From NCBI GenBank assembly GCA_000151295.1, contig GG745352.1, forward strand, positions 304,802 through 323,600: a stretch of 18,799 bases of DNA, in the 5' to 3' direction. The notes below the pieces were generated by a model that was not told the DNA's origin, did not search any database, and worked only from the letters and a program-made list of their open reading frames with translations. Source of the DNA: Allomyces macrogynus ATCC 38327 (lineage: Eukaryota > Blastocladiomycota > Blastocladiomycetes > Blastocladiales > Blastocladiaceae). Below are positions 9,042-18,320 of this stretch, piece by piece (position 1 is the stretch's first letter; each line of letters starts with the position of its first letter). Made by a program: the position numbers and the translations under genes.

Positions 9042-9586
9042 TGTGGAGGGAGGGCCGCGCTCGCTAGACTTGAAGATTGACGTGCAATGAAAGATGACCG
9101 CTGTCCACCTGGTGGCATCCGCGAACGTGGTATTGTAAAGTGAGTGCAATTCTTCCGTGCTGTCGCATAATTTGTGAAGCGGAAGAGTGTTAGCGCAAAG
9201 CAGCAACAGCGAAGCAACGGGGGAAATCGACTTGCTTTCAACAACAGATGCGCGCGTGGAGCGCACGCCGAGAAACACAATGGACGGCCTGGTTCTGGAC
9301 GTGTGGTGAGCGTCATATTGGCGATTGCCTCATAAAATTGACAAGCATCAAGTCCGTGTTGCAAGCGTACGTGCAACGGGCATTGTGGTTGGTTGCGTGA
9401 CAGCATGAATGGCTCGGCCATCACCACGTCACTGCGGTGGCTCCATTGGCCACCAGACCGGCATGGCGACCTGCTCGTCGTCGGATCCGCACCAAGGCAT
9501 CCTGCACAACGGCGCCGCACTCCAATACTGCAGACACTGACCACGAGCAGGCAGCAGTTACACTTCCCGCCGTCCCACCGCTCATC
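9042..9586. other. Spacer between WD40-like copies 1 and 2
   Basis: This 545-bp stretch would contain the 3' end of copy 1 and the promoter and 5' leader of copy 2. An upstream ATG at 9405 opens a frame that overlaps the start of copy 2 out of frame. The minus-strand frame here is largely the antisense of the last exon of copy 1. I find no independent gene. Confidence 0.5.
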
Positions 9587-12165
9587 ATGGCCTCGCGCGG
9601 CCGCAGGGTGGCCGTCAACGCCCGCCGTCCCATCCCCAGGGCTGCAACCGCTGCCGGCCCCGGTTCCGAGCCGGAACCCGGTGCTGGAAACAGTAACAGC
9701 GCAGGGAGCGGCGCTCCTGATTCTGGCGCGTCGGCAGCTCATGACGCCGCGGCCACCAGCGCGGCGCCCGACGCTGGCAACTCAAATGCGGATGCGGCTG
9801 GCGCGCACAGCGACGGCGGCGGCTGGGAAACTGAGCGCGAGTCGGGCGCCGAGAGCAGCGACTGGGACACCGACGGCTCGGACGATTCCGGCCACGATTC
9901 CGACGAGACCGACACCGACTCGGAAATGTACTCGGGCGTGCGCCACATCCACTACGACTCGGACCTCGATGACATGTACGGGTTCGCCACCGACGACAAC
10001 GAGTGGGAGCTCGACGATTTTGAAGACCTGGTGGACGACGTCGACGATGTGCTCGCCGCCAATGTGCCATACTTCATGGAGCTGCCGGAACACGTGCAGT
10101 CGGCCATGTCCCACTACCTCGCGCGGTCGCTGACGAGACGCGCTCCGGGCGAGACCGAAGACGCTGTTGCGGCACTGCAGGGCGGCGGTGACGACGTGCC
10201 GTTGCTCGAACTGATTGAGCAGCAAATGACGGCCGAGGAGTTTCAGATGCGCGACCGCGCCGACGTGTTCCGGTTTGCCATGCACGCGCTCGAAATGGCG
10301 CAAGACGACTCGCTCTACAATGAGCCATCCACCGACGACGAGGATGAGGACGACAGCGACAGCGAGAGCGACGCGCCAGGCGACGACTTGGTCCGACTCC
10401 AACCCGACGTTGACCTGATTGACGAGGGTGGCGACTCGGCGTGGCTCGCGCAAATCTGCGGCAAAGAGTACTATGAATCGATTCGCGCGCTTGACTCGGC
10501 CGGCGACTACCGCTTCCTGACGCGCTCGCCGCGCTGGCCTATTCTCTTTGAACTCCCGTCGACGGCCAATCATTTCCAATGCGCCAACGGGCTCGCCCTC
10601 GGCCCGCCCGTTGTGCGGTTGGATCATCTCGTCTTGCAGCAGCCTATCACCGTGGAGGGCGAATCGATTCGCTCGCACCTTGACCCGATCTGGTCTGCGT
10701 GGGGGCGTCGGCCCAAGGGCGCTGTATCCAGCGACATTGAACTTGACACGACGCCTGCGTGGCCGCTCTCAATCGCCGCAGCGCATGGGTTCGTGGTTGC
10801 GGGCGACGAGGAGGGCAACCTGAGGTTCTTCTGCCACCAGCCGCTCAAGGACTCGGTCGTCTCGGTCGTCTCGGTCAGGGATCTGCCGACGACGCCGCCC
10901 AAGAACTCGGTCGAGATGCTCGCGACTGCCGCGGCAACACCCGACCCTCTCGCACGTTCCGACGCGACCACCTATCAATCCCCTCCCACCCCCGCCGACG
11001 ACAAGAGTGACGACGAAGAGGAAGTACCGGGCCTACAAGAAATTGCTACGTTCAACCTGGACGACTCGTACAACTCGACGCAGGTCGTTGACGGCGTGCT
11101 CGGCGGGTACTTTGCGGTCGCGTCGCGCAACAGCGGCGTCATTGAGCTCTACCATCTCCCGCACCACGGATCTCAGGGTGCGCCGCACCGCCCGCCCGCG
11201 CCCAAGGTCGCGCTCGTTCTCTCGATGCAGCTGCGCGGGTGCGTCAACGACGCCAAGATCTCGCCCGATCGGCACTGGCTTGCGGCGGTCGGCGACCACG
11301 GCAACGTTTGGATCGCTCGTGTTGAGTGGGACGCGCACGTCGCGGCCGCGGATGGGACCGAGACCAAGTTCCCGACGCCACGCGTGCCAAACGACCCGGT
11401 TCTCGTTGATCTCGCGCACCCGGTCCTGATCGCGGCCGCGCTGACAGATTCGGCACGCGCCGCTGACGCAGCGTCGGCGATGCGCGCCATGCTCGCGGGA
11501 TTCACGTCGCAGTATATCGCGTGGGCACCGTGTGCGATGCGGTTTGCCATCTCGTCCGACACGCACCCATACCTGTTTATTTTCGCGGCGCCGACGCTCG
11601 ACGGTGCACCGGCAAGGCTCGAACATGTGATTGGCACGGCGCAGCCCACTTACGCGGTCGCGTTCCACCCGCACTACCGGTCGATTCTCGCCGTATCGAA
11701 CCGGCACGGGTTCGTGCAGATCATCGACATTGACAAGTGTGCCCCGCCGCGCGTCGCGGTGCCCGAGGGGAAGACGCTCGAGGAGGCCGCCGCGGCGTGG
11801 TCCAATGACACGATCAATGAGCTCATGTCGGCGGCACGGCGGTACCCGTGTGATATCGTGCCGGTGCGGCACAAGTCGACAAGTTGCCAGGTCAACGGGC
11901 TGCAGTGGTCGTTTGATGGCCAGTTTTTGTATATTGGTGCGTTTGTCTGCACCGATCATGCATCCGTCCGACACGGGCTGACTGACAGCTTTCAACTCCA
12001 GCGACCTACGAACGCGTGCTCGTGTACCAGTTCAACCGCCCGCTGTCGCTGTTCGACATGATTGCGCGTCGGTTGCACGTCGAGGACGCTGAGGTCATGG
12101 CCGACGCGTGCCGGCACCGGTTTTTGGCGGCGACGGTCGGGATGGAGGCCAAGTTTCGACACTGA
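9587..12165 (+). CDS. WD40-like beta-propeller protein, copy 2 of a tandem family
   Basis: Exons 9587-11936 and 12002-12165 give 837 residues. The ATG at 9587 (ATCATGG) is the first in-frame ATG; the open frame extends upstream to about 9437 without one. Intron 11937-12001 (65 nt, GTGCGT, branch CTGAC, acceptor CTCCAG) is phase 1, at the same codon as in copy 1. Order: Ala/Ser/Gly-rich then acidic N-terminus; helical block (DDVDDVLAANVPYFMELPEH ... LLELIEQQMTAEEFQ ... RFAMHALEMAQ); second acidic stretch; FLTRSPRWPILFELPSTANH; then propeller-like blades (NDAKISPDRHWLAAVGDHG, QYIAWAPCAMRFAISS, AFHPHYRSILAVSNRHGFVQ, CQVNGLQWSFDGQFLYI) and the tail VLVYQFNRPLSLFDM ending in AKFRH. It is colinear with copy 1 but clearly diverged. 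Probably a nuclear or cytosolic scaffold; function unknown. Its stop is 9 bp from the stop of the opposing small ORF. Confidence 0.88.
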
Positions 12166-12174
12166 TGGTCGGGG

Positions 12175-12438
12175 CTATTGGCAGGCTAGAGTTGCCGCGA
12201 CCGACGGCCGATCGCGATGTTGCCGACCTTTCCGGACCGCAAGGTCCGGATGCAGAAACGTGTCTACGATTGTCTGGGTCCCCATACGACGGCGATATGT
12301 AAATACATTTGTTTCATGGTCGTGCGCCGTGTGCGCCCACCACTGCTCTTCTTCACGAGTGAGCGCCGCATCGTATCGCGGACGCACGCCGCGTAGGTAC
12401 GCCGCGGCCGCGAGGACAGGAACAGAACCCACCGCCAT
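12175..12438 (-). CDS. Predicted 87-residue protein, unknown
   Basis: The minus-strand frame begins at an ATG in good context (AGAATGG) at 12438 and ends with TAG at 12175. It starts MAVGSVPVLAAAAYLRGVRP, continues with a charged, aromatic segment (DAALTREEEQWWAHTAHDHE) and a basic tail (FTYRRRMGTQ, RKGRQHRDR). The hydrophobic Ala-rich N-terminus followed by basic residues would suit a mitochondrial presequence (inference). I do not recognise the family. A different minus frame upstream is open from 12551, so an additional 5' exon is possible. The convergent position 9 bp from the stop of WD40-like copy 2 matches the tight spacing seen elsewhere in the window. Coding status rests on composition and context only. 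Confidence 0.42.
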   Translation of the reverse strand: MAVGSVPVLAAAAYLRGVRPRYDAALTREEEQWWAHTAHDHETNVFTYRRRMGTQTIVDTFLHPDLAVRKGRQHRDRPSVAATLACQ

Positions 12439-12673
12439 TCTATCGAATCTGGTCGCGAATCAAGACGAGCATCAGCCGCAGCCATCGCTCTCTGGGCCGC
12501 TTTGGGTCGAATCCCATCGCTGCCCACTGTTGCCAACAAAGCCAACATCATGTCGACTGCACCATCAATCTCGTCGTTAACGGGCCGCTTACTGCGCTAC
12601 GGCAAGCTGCAGGCAACTACAAGAAACGCGATCTCGCCAAATTACTCCACTGCGCCCGTAAACGCCCTATGCC

Positions 12674-13424
12674 ATGGCCTTTCCCAAGCCAGTCGCCGAC
12701 TTGGAGAGCAGATTCGAATACTTTCCCGCCCTGAAGAACATCATCAACAATGTTTTGCCCATGCGGATCCAAGGATTCGGCGAGATGCCCAAGAACGCAC
12801 AGCTGGCCAGGGCCCGCTTCCTGGCACAGTCCCTGTTGCTACGTTCTCCCATCGATGTTGAGAGGGCCATCAGGACGCTGGCCGAGGGCGACGGGCCGCT
12901 GCTCGAATTGATTGAGGAGAAAATGGTGTACGAGGAGTTTCAGCCCCACGACCGCCTTGTCGTGTTCTGGTTTGCTTTGCGCGCCCTTTAGGTGGTGGAT
13001 GACGAGGGGAATGGTGACGGGGCCGTGAGCAGGAAAAGCGACAGTGAGAGCGAGAGCAGCGGCAACTATTTGACTGAACTTCGGCCTGACGTCCGTATTC
13101 TCGACGAGGGCGGTCATGTCGAGTGGTTACGAGCTGCCAGATCAATGGGCTGCAGTGGTCGCTTGATGGTCAGTTGTTATACATTGGTACGTCCGCGCGC
13201 CCAAGTCCACCGCAATTTTTCGGAAACGCGATGCGGACTGACGTTGCGGATGTACTTGTAGCAACCCACGACCGTGTGCTCGTGTACCAGTTTAATCAGC
13301 CGTCGTCGCTGTTTGACATGATTGCACGTCGGTTACCCTCTACCGCCGTAAACGTCATGGCTATTTCCGGCACCGGTTCTTGGCGGCGACGGCCGGTCTG
13401 GAAGCCAAATTTCGGCATTGATTG
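12674..13424 (+). pseudogene. Decayed third copy of the WD40-like family
   Basis: The frame from 12674 aligns with the helical block of copies 1 and 2 (EMPKNAQLARARFLAQSLLL, then GPLLELIEEKMVYEEFQPHD and FWFALRAL). It hits an in-frame TAG at 12989-12991 where copy 2 continues. Reading past it, the same frame gives an acidic stretch and LTELRPDVRILDEGGHVEWL, matching the pre-propeller region. Near 13123 the sequence jumps, with a frame change, to the extreme C-terminal blade (CQINGLQWSLDGQLLYI), so several hundred codons of propeller are absent. The family intron is retained (13187-13261, 75 nt, GTACGT...TTGTAG). The last exon (VLVYQFNQPSSLFDMIARRL) carries a net 4-nt deletion near 13355-13365 that moves the ancestral KFRH ending (TGA at 13419) out of frame. 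A premature stop, an internal deletion and a frameshift together make a functional product unlikely. Confidence 0.85.
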
Positions 13425-13588
13425 AGAGTCACGAAGCGCCGGACTCGGTCGCGATTTCCGCAAGACGGCGCACCGGACCCTGGCCACCTATCATCACACG
13501 TTCCCAGACCATGACACCCCACAAGGCATTTTCCAAAGTCGCACCTGCGCGATCGTCGTGCCTAAAGTTGTCCATATAATCTCTCTTT

Positions 13589-14254
13589 TCACGCTCTTGC
13601 GCTTGCCACGGCCCCCATCGCGGCCACTGGTGCGCCGAGCGACGTGCGCGTGCGAAGTGCCTCCAAAATGGCGCGCTCGGCCCACACGGCCTGCATTTCG
13701 CTGGCCTCGTCGAGCGCGTACGAGACAAAAAACTGGTTGCCGGCGAACCGAGCCGCTACATGGTCGTGAATCCAAGGGGTGAGACTCGAGTCAGCACATG
13801 ACAAACATGATAGTCGGTCTAGGCCAAGACGTGACGAAACGCACCCAATCGCTTGGCAATCGACGCGCTAGTAGCGGTCATGGACGGCCCGATGAGCGTC
13901 GACGCGGACGCGCTCTAAGTGATAGACGGTGGTCAGCACGCGTCGGTTGCCATTAAAACCAAGGAGACTCGCGAGCACCGTTCCCAATGCCGTGGCCACG
14001 GCCAAGTTATTCATGGTGCCTTCGCCCGAACCGACCCAGACGAGGTACGTGTGGTCCAATTCGAGGATCATGAAATGGACCACTTCCTCCATGAATTTCT
14101 TGGTGAACTGGGCAAGCAGGAAGACGGAGCCAGTCGCGGGTGCCGAACTTGGTGCTGAACTTGGTGCTGTTGCTGTCGCTGTCGCTGCTGCTGCGGAGGT
14201 GGGGCCATTTGGCGCCGCTTGCCGGGTGGACTGATTGGTGTTGGGGACCGTCAT
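13589..14254 (-). CDS. PSMG4: Proteasome assembly chaperone 4 (PSMG4/POC4-like), three exons
   Basis: Exons 14254-13979, 13914-13845 and 13755-13589 give 170 residues. Intron 1 (13978-13915, 64 nt) has a weak donor GTGCTC, branch CTGAC and acceptor TTAG. Intron 2 (13844-13756, 89 nt) has donor GTGCGT, branch CTGAC and acceptor ATGTAG. The joined protein matches the PSMG4 fold order: FTKKFMEEVVHFMILELDHT, YLVWVGSGEG, NNLAVATA, then STLIGPSMTATSASIAKRL, and AARFAGNQFFVSYALDEASE with a C-terminal helix (AVWAERAILEALR). In the family this chaperone pairs with PSMG3 to build the 20S alpha-ring. The first roughly 45 residues are an Ala/Thr/Ser/Pro-rich extension not typical of the 120-130 residue homologues. 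Frame continuity across both introns and agreement with the family on both sides of each junction support the model. Another GTG-initiated extension upstream of 14254 is unlikely. It is divergent from the PPR gene. Confidence 0.85.
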
Positions 14255-14540
14255 TGGATTGCTGGAAGACACGATTCGACGGCGCGATTCGAACGTTCAG
14301 CGTACGAAGTGTTGACAGAGACGCATTGAAACATCTTGACTGGATGACTTGAACGAATGTTGGGAATGATGTGGCCAGAACCGCGTCGGGTTAGGTTACC
14401 ACTTTTACCACTTTTCCTTCATGGCGACTCGTCACATGGCGCTTGATCAGGCATCAACACGATCACTTGAACGACCTCCTCTGCCAAGTCGAATCTGAGA
14501 TTCGATCAGGAACGGCAAGCGCAATTGTTCCAACAAATCC
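14255..14540. promoter_or_regulatory. Candidate bidirectional promoter between PSMG4-like and PPR genes
   Basis: A 286-bp region lies between divergent ATGs at 14254 (-) and 14541 (+). It includes a repeated CCACTTTTACCACTTTTCC tract at about 14400-14418 and is less GC-rich than the flanking exons. No known element is assigned. Confidence 0.45.
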
Positions 14541-14987
14541 ATGTGGCGACTTCCACGACTTGTAGCACAATATCTGGCGCCGCGGACAAGGTCAGCGCCG
14601 CGCTGGTTCAGTGTCAGTACCCACACCGGCCCCGATTCTCGAAATGGACCAATTTCGCCGTTAGTGACCATGATCCGCAACGGGCACCGATGTGCGCAAT
14701 AATAGACCGACGGCGCGGCGGCACCGCTGGCACCCTTTCCAACCTCGTACCTGTCGAATGTCACGATTCTCGACACGCGCGACCTCAACAAGGTCGACGA
14801 CGCGACAGTGGTCAAAGTCACCACCGAGGCCACGCAGGCGATCAACGAGTGGGTGCAGCATGAGCACGCCAGGTCAACGACAAAGAGCTCCGACGATAGC
14901 GGCACCAGTAACGTACCGTCCGCGCACGAGAGGAGGTTATCGCCGCTCAATAGTCTGGTTGCGCTGCATCGTGCCATGGTCGTCAAC

Positions 14988-15028
<41 letters not shown>

Positions 15029-16636
15029 TCGGCGTGTCGAAGTTCGCAGATGTCCAACTGATTTCCCGTGATTCCGTAGGCACGGAGGGGAAACACAGAC
15101 GTGGTCGAGCAACTCTACCAGCTCGCGCAGACCGCAAAGCTGCCGCTCGAGCCGCCAATTCACAACGACCGGCTATGGGCGCTCGCGCAGGCCGACATCC
15201 AGGCCGCGCTCGTCTTCTTCAACGACCTGAAACGACGCAAGCTCGCCAACGACTACTCGCTGACGATTCTCGTTGATCACCTTGTCAAGGCGCAGCAGCC
15301 GTACCGCGCGCTCGATCTCGTCGACGAGTGGGAGGCCTCGGGCCGCGCGATTCCGCAGCCCACCTTCACATCGCTGATTGCCGGGTTCCACCGCCTGCGC
15401 GCGGGCGACATGGCTTGGAAACTGTTCCATCGGATGCAGCTCAAGTACGCGCTGCCCGACGAAGTCACGTACTCGCTGATGATGGCTGTGTGCGCGCAGT
15501 CGGGCGACGTCGAAAAAGCGCTATCGCTGTTTGACACGATGCGCGCGAGCCACCTGGCTCCGACCACCGTCACCATTAACTCGCTCCTACACGCCATGTC
15601 GAAACGCCGCGACTATGCGCCGCAGGCCCTCGATTTCTATCTGCAGTGCCTCACCGCCGAATTTCGCCCGGACGCGCGCACGTTCGGGTCGCTCATGGCA
15701 TGCGCGCGCCGGGCGCAGGCCTGGACCACGCTCGGGCGCGCCGTTTGGGCCGAGGCTGCGCGGTGGGACATGCAGTCCGAGTACCTGCGTGCACAGGCGC
15801 TCTGGACCGTGTCTGTCGAGCAGGTGCGCGCGCGCCGGTCGTTGCGCGACCAGGTCGATGCGCTTGTGCCGCGCGCCGAAATTGACCGGCTGCTCGACGA
15901 ACTCGCATCGTCAGCCCGCCCACTTGACGAGGCTCCACCTTCACCCGACACCCCGCTCGATCTGCTCAACGCGTACCTGGCCACGTGTTTCCCGCACCAC
16001 GGCAACGACGGGATGGCCGTGTTCGACCGCATGCCGCGGCGTAACGGCATGACCTTCCGTCTCGCGCTGTCGTACTGCATGGAGGACCCACTGCCGGACG
16101 CTTCTGCCGCACCCAGCGTCGACGACACCCCGCCGACGGAACTCGATGCGCCCGACCGCGCGCATACGCCGACCATGTGGACCGCGGCCGCCGTGGCCAA
16201 GCGGCACCGCGGTGTCGCCGTCTGGGCGGCGTGGGAAGCGTGGTACCGCGACCTGCGCAAAGCGTGCGCTCGCTACGTGCAGGAACGGCAACGCGCTGAC
16301 CCGACGATGCGCGGGTCCTCGGCGCACGAGGCGTTCATGGCGCGGTACACCATGACGCGGCCGGTCTTGTATAAGCTGATCGTGACGGGCATGAATGGGG
16401 TCGCGGTCGAGTACCCGCGCAAGGCCGTGGCGCTGCTGCTGCACTGTGCGCGCGAGTATGGTGTGCGGATCGTACCGCGCGATTTTGATCGTGTCGCCTA
16501 CATGGTGCGCACGAGCGGCGACGAGCAGCTCGCGCGCCAGTGGGAGGTGGTCGTCGAGACGTATGCGGTCAAGGAGTCGGCGCTGGAAAAGTCGCTGATG
16601 CGGTTGCGCCGCAAGTGGACGCAGGTGCGCAAGTAG
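14541..16636 (+). CDS. Mitochondrial pentatricopeptide-repeat (PPR) protein, three exons
   Basis: Exons 14541-14612, 14706-14987 and 15080-16636 join to 636 residues. Intron 1 is 14613-14705 (93 nt, GTCAGT...AATAATAG) and intron 2 is 14988-15079 (92 nt, GTACTC...ATTCCGTAG), both phase 0. The N-terminus MWRLPRLVAQYLAPRTRSAP followed by RWFST is a textbook mitochondrial presequence (basic, no acids, RxFS/T cleavage-like site). PPR-type helical pairs follow: SLVALHRAMVVN joined to ARRGNTDVVEQLYQLAQ, then DRLWALAQADIQAALVFFND, TFTSLIAGFHRLRAGDMAWK, VTYSLMMAVCAQSGDVEKAL and TINSLLHAMSKRRDYAPQAL. PPR proteins bind organellar RNA for processing, stability or translation; the target here is unknown. 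The C-terminal third (after about residue 400) is less repeat-like, with a Pro/Asp-rich linker. The stop lies 96 bp from that of NTA1 on the opposite strand. Confidence 0.87.
14991..15025. repeat. (CT)n microsatellite inside PPR-gene intron 2
   Basis: A perfect CT dinucleotide run of 35 bases (17.5 units). It starts three bases after the proposed 5' splice site (GTA then CTCTCT) and ends 54 bases before the acceptor. Confidence 0.95.
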
Positions 16637-16732
16637 GCCGTTGTGACGAGGGTCGGTGGGTGATTGGAAACACACCATTTTTGCTTTGTACCAACTGACG
16701 GCGTGCTCAAAGAAACACGGTACATTTGGGAA

Positions 16733-17903
16733 TCACTTCTCTTCGTCGTCGTCATCGACATCGCCAAACGCGTCCAAATCAAACACAAACAGCCCGTCGT
16801 TCTCGCCACAATGCCCGACCTCGACCCCCGCGTTCTTGTGGAATCGAATCACGCAACTGTGCCCACAGAACCGCGCGCCCTCCTCGTCAGCCCCGCCGCC
16901 CGTACGGTTACAAATGACGACGGTCGTATTGGACCCGTCGAGCGGGCGCAGTCGCGCGACCCAGTACGGGATCGTCATGGTCGTGTTGGTCTCGCCCGAG
17001 TCGGCGGGCTCATCTTTCGGGCGCAACCACGCCATGCAGCACAGGATTAGCTTGGACTGCTTGGTCGCGTGGAAGTTGGCGAATTCCATCAGGTACCAGT
17101 CGGTCTTGAATTGCCGCGGGTTCAGGTCCATGCAGATGCCTACACCAGAGGGTGGAGAGTGAGCAGTGGACGCATCGCATTGTGGCCACCGTGCAACGGC
17201 GTACCGAAACCAACCTACGCGCGCGAGATCGACCAAACCAAAGAGTCAGCACCAAACCAAAAACGCGATCACATTGCACGCTCACGAACACAGTGCGTAC
17301 CGTGCCAAACTCGGTATCCTGAACGGCGCGGAACGACGGCCCTTCGTGTGCCCACCGCTCGTCGGTCTCAAACAGAAAATGCTTGTGGTAAATGGTCACG
17401 ACGGCGCCCGTGCGGTCCACGACGCACATGGAATTGTAGTACTTGGGCACGCCCTCCACCACCACCGTCGACGGGAATCCGGCCAAGACCCACGCATTCA
17501 AACGGCGTGCCGTGCGCTGGCACCACTGCACAGTGCGTCCGTCGTGCGACTCGAGAAACGGGCGAATGTCGTCGAGGTCCTTGAACGTGTACCCGGTGAA
17601 CCCCAATTCCGGCAGCATCAGAATGTCGACATCGCCGGGTTCCATGCTGGTGGATTCAATCGTTTTGTTTTGGAGGTCAGGCAGTGCAGATGACAATGGA
17701 CCGACAGGAACCGAAACACACTCTTCGGTCCATTCGTTGATCGTGGCAAAGTTGGCACCCGGGTCCTTGAACTTGGGTTCAAACTGGCAGAATCCTGTTG
17801 ACAAGAACGGGGCCAGACGGTGGTTGGTTCATTTCGCTGATGGATTGATCATCTTACGGCTGGACCATGGACCAACCAGGGCCGGACGCTGACCAATTTT
17901 CAT
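16733..17903 (-). CDS. NTA1: Protein N-terminal amidase (nitrilase superfamily, NTA1), four exons with two 10-nt exons
   Basis: Exons 17903-17894, 17794-17301, 17214-17205 and 17139-16733 total 921 nt and encode 306 residues with no internal stop. NTA1 deamidates N-terminal Asn/Gln to Asp/Glu in the Arg/N-degron pathway. The nitrilase triad is visible: Glu in LMLPELGFTGY, Lys in TIYHKHFLFETDERW, Cys in GICMDLNPRQF. The strand MKIGFCQFEP appears only if a 10-nt first exon (ATGAAAATTG) is used with intron 17893-17795 (99 nt, GTCAGC...CAACAG). The strand TVGFGICMDLNP appears only if a second 10-nt exon (GTTGGTTTCG) is placed between introns 17300-17215 (86 nt, GTACGC, branch CTGAC, acceptor GCGTAG) and 17204-17140 (65 nt, GTACGC...GTGTAG). 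A loop after NEWTE (about 30 residues, open in frame) seems to be an insertion, as no phase-compatible intron removes it. The C-terminus is acidic (DAFGDVDDDDEEK). Shorter than the roughly 450-residue yeast enzyme. Confidence 0.88.
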
Positions 17904-18249
17904 TGCAGCAAGTCGGCGAGGAGAGCGGTACGGTCGGAGCACGCGGCGCTACAATGTCGAGCAAGGAGCGGGGAGGACGAGCACAGTCGTGGTTTGTGGG
18001 CTCAGGTCCAACAACAGCAACGTCGGGGGAGACGATACAGCGCAGTTTGACTCAGACTCAGGCTCCAGCTTTAGTTCGCAGCAGCGTGTCGCGAAACAGT
18101 CCAGCGATTTCATCCCAAGATGGTATGCTCCAATCCTCCACCGGGATCATTGTCGACAAGGATGAGGCTAAAAGAACAGCGCAACAATCAAATTGAAAAA
18201 AGTGAACCAACCAAATCGTAGTGCACTTCATCGGCAGGTCAAAATTGAT
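17904..18249. other. Region between NTA1 and tRNA-iMet
   Basis: This holds the NTA1 promoter on the minus strand. A plus-strand frame is open from ATG 17867 (overlapping NTA1 exon 1 antisense) to a stop at 18196; an internal ATG at 17954 begins MSSKERGGRAQSWFVGSG. It is Ser/Thr/Gln-rich with no domain I recognise. I cannot support it as a gene. Confidence 0.3.
18241..18244 (-). terminator. Pol III terminator of the tRNA gene
   Basis: A run of four T on the minus strand (AAAA at 18241-18244 on the plus strand) begins five bases after the 3' end of the tRNA, the usual position and length for RNA polymerase III termination. Confidence 0.7.
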
Positions 18250-18320
18250 AGCGTCTGTAGGTTTCGATCCTACGACCTCAGGGTTATGAGCCCTGCGCGC
18301 TTCCTCTGCGCCAAGACGCT
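18250..18320 (-). tRNA. Initiator tRNA-Met (CAT)
   Basis: The minus strand folds into a complete 71-nt cloverleaf: acceptor stem AGCGTCT/AGACGCT (7 bp), D arm GCGC-AGAGGAA-GCGC, anticodon arm CAGGG-CTCATAA-CCCTG with anticodon CAT, variable loop AGGTC, and T arm GTAGG-ATCGAAA-CCTAC. No intron. Eukaryotic initiator hallmarks are all present: an A1-U72 pair, three consecutive G-C pairs in the anticodon stem, and the AUCGAAA T-loop (A54 and A60) in place of TTC. This separates it from elongator tRNA-Met. Internal promoter boxes are recognisable: box A around TGGCGCAGAGG and box B as GGATCGAAACC. Confidence 0.95.

Noticed and set aside
14447..15163. 238-residue minus-strand frame with an Arg-Glu repeat
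   Set aside because: Antisense of PPR exons 1-2; the RERERE run is only the CT microsatellite read backwards.
15637..16678. Several 70-245 residue minus-strand frames below the PPR gene
   Set aside because: Antisense shadows of a well-supported PPR coding exon in GC-rich sequence.
17650..17730. An additional intron in NTA1 between NEWTE and MEPGD
   Set aside because: No GT donor in this stretch gives a phase that keeps the downstream frame with the only available AG, except one leaving a 48-nt intron. The sequence is open, so it is treated as a coding insertion.
18250..18320. Elongator tRNA-Met
   Set aside because: The A1-U72 pair and the AUCGAAA T-loop are initiator features; elongators carry a TTCGA-type T-loop.
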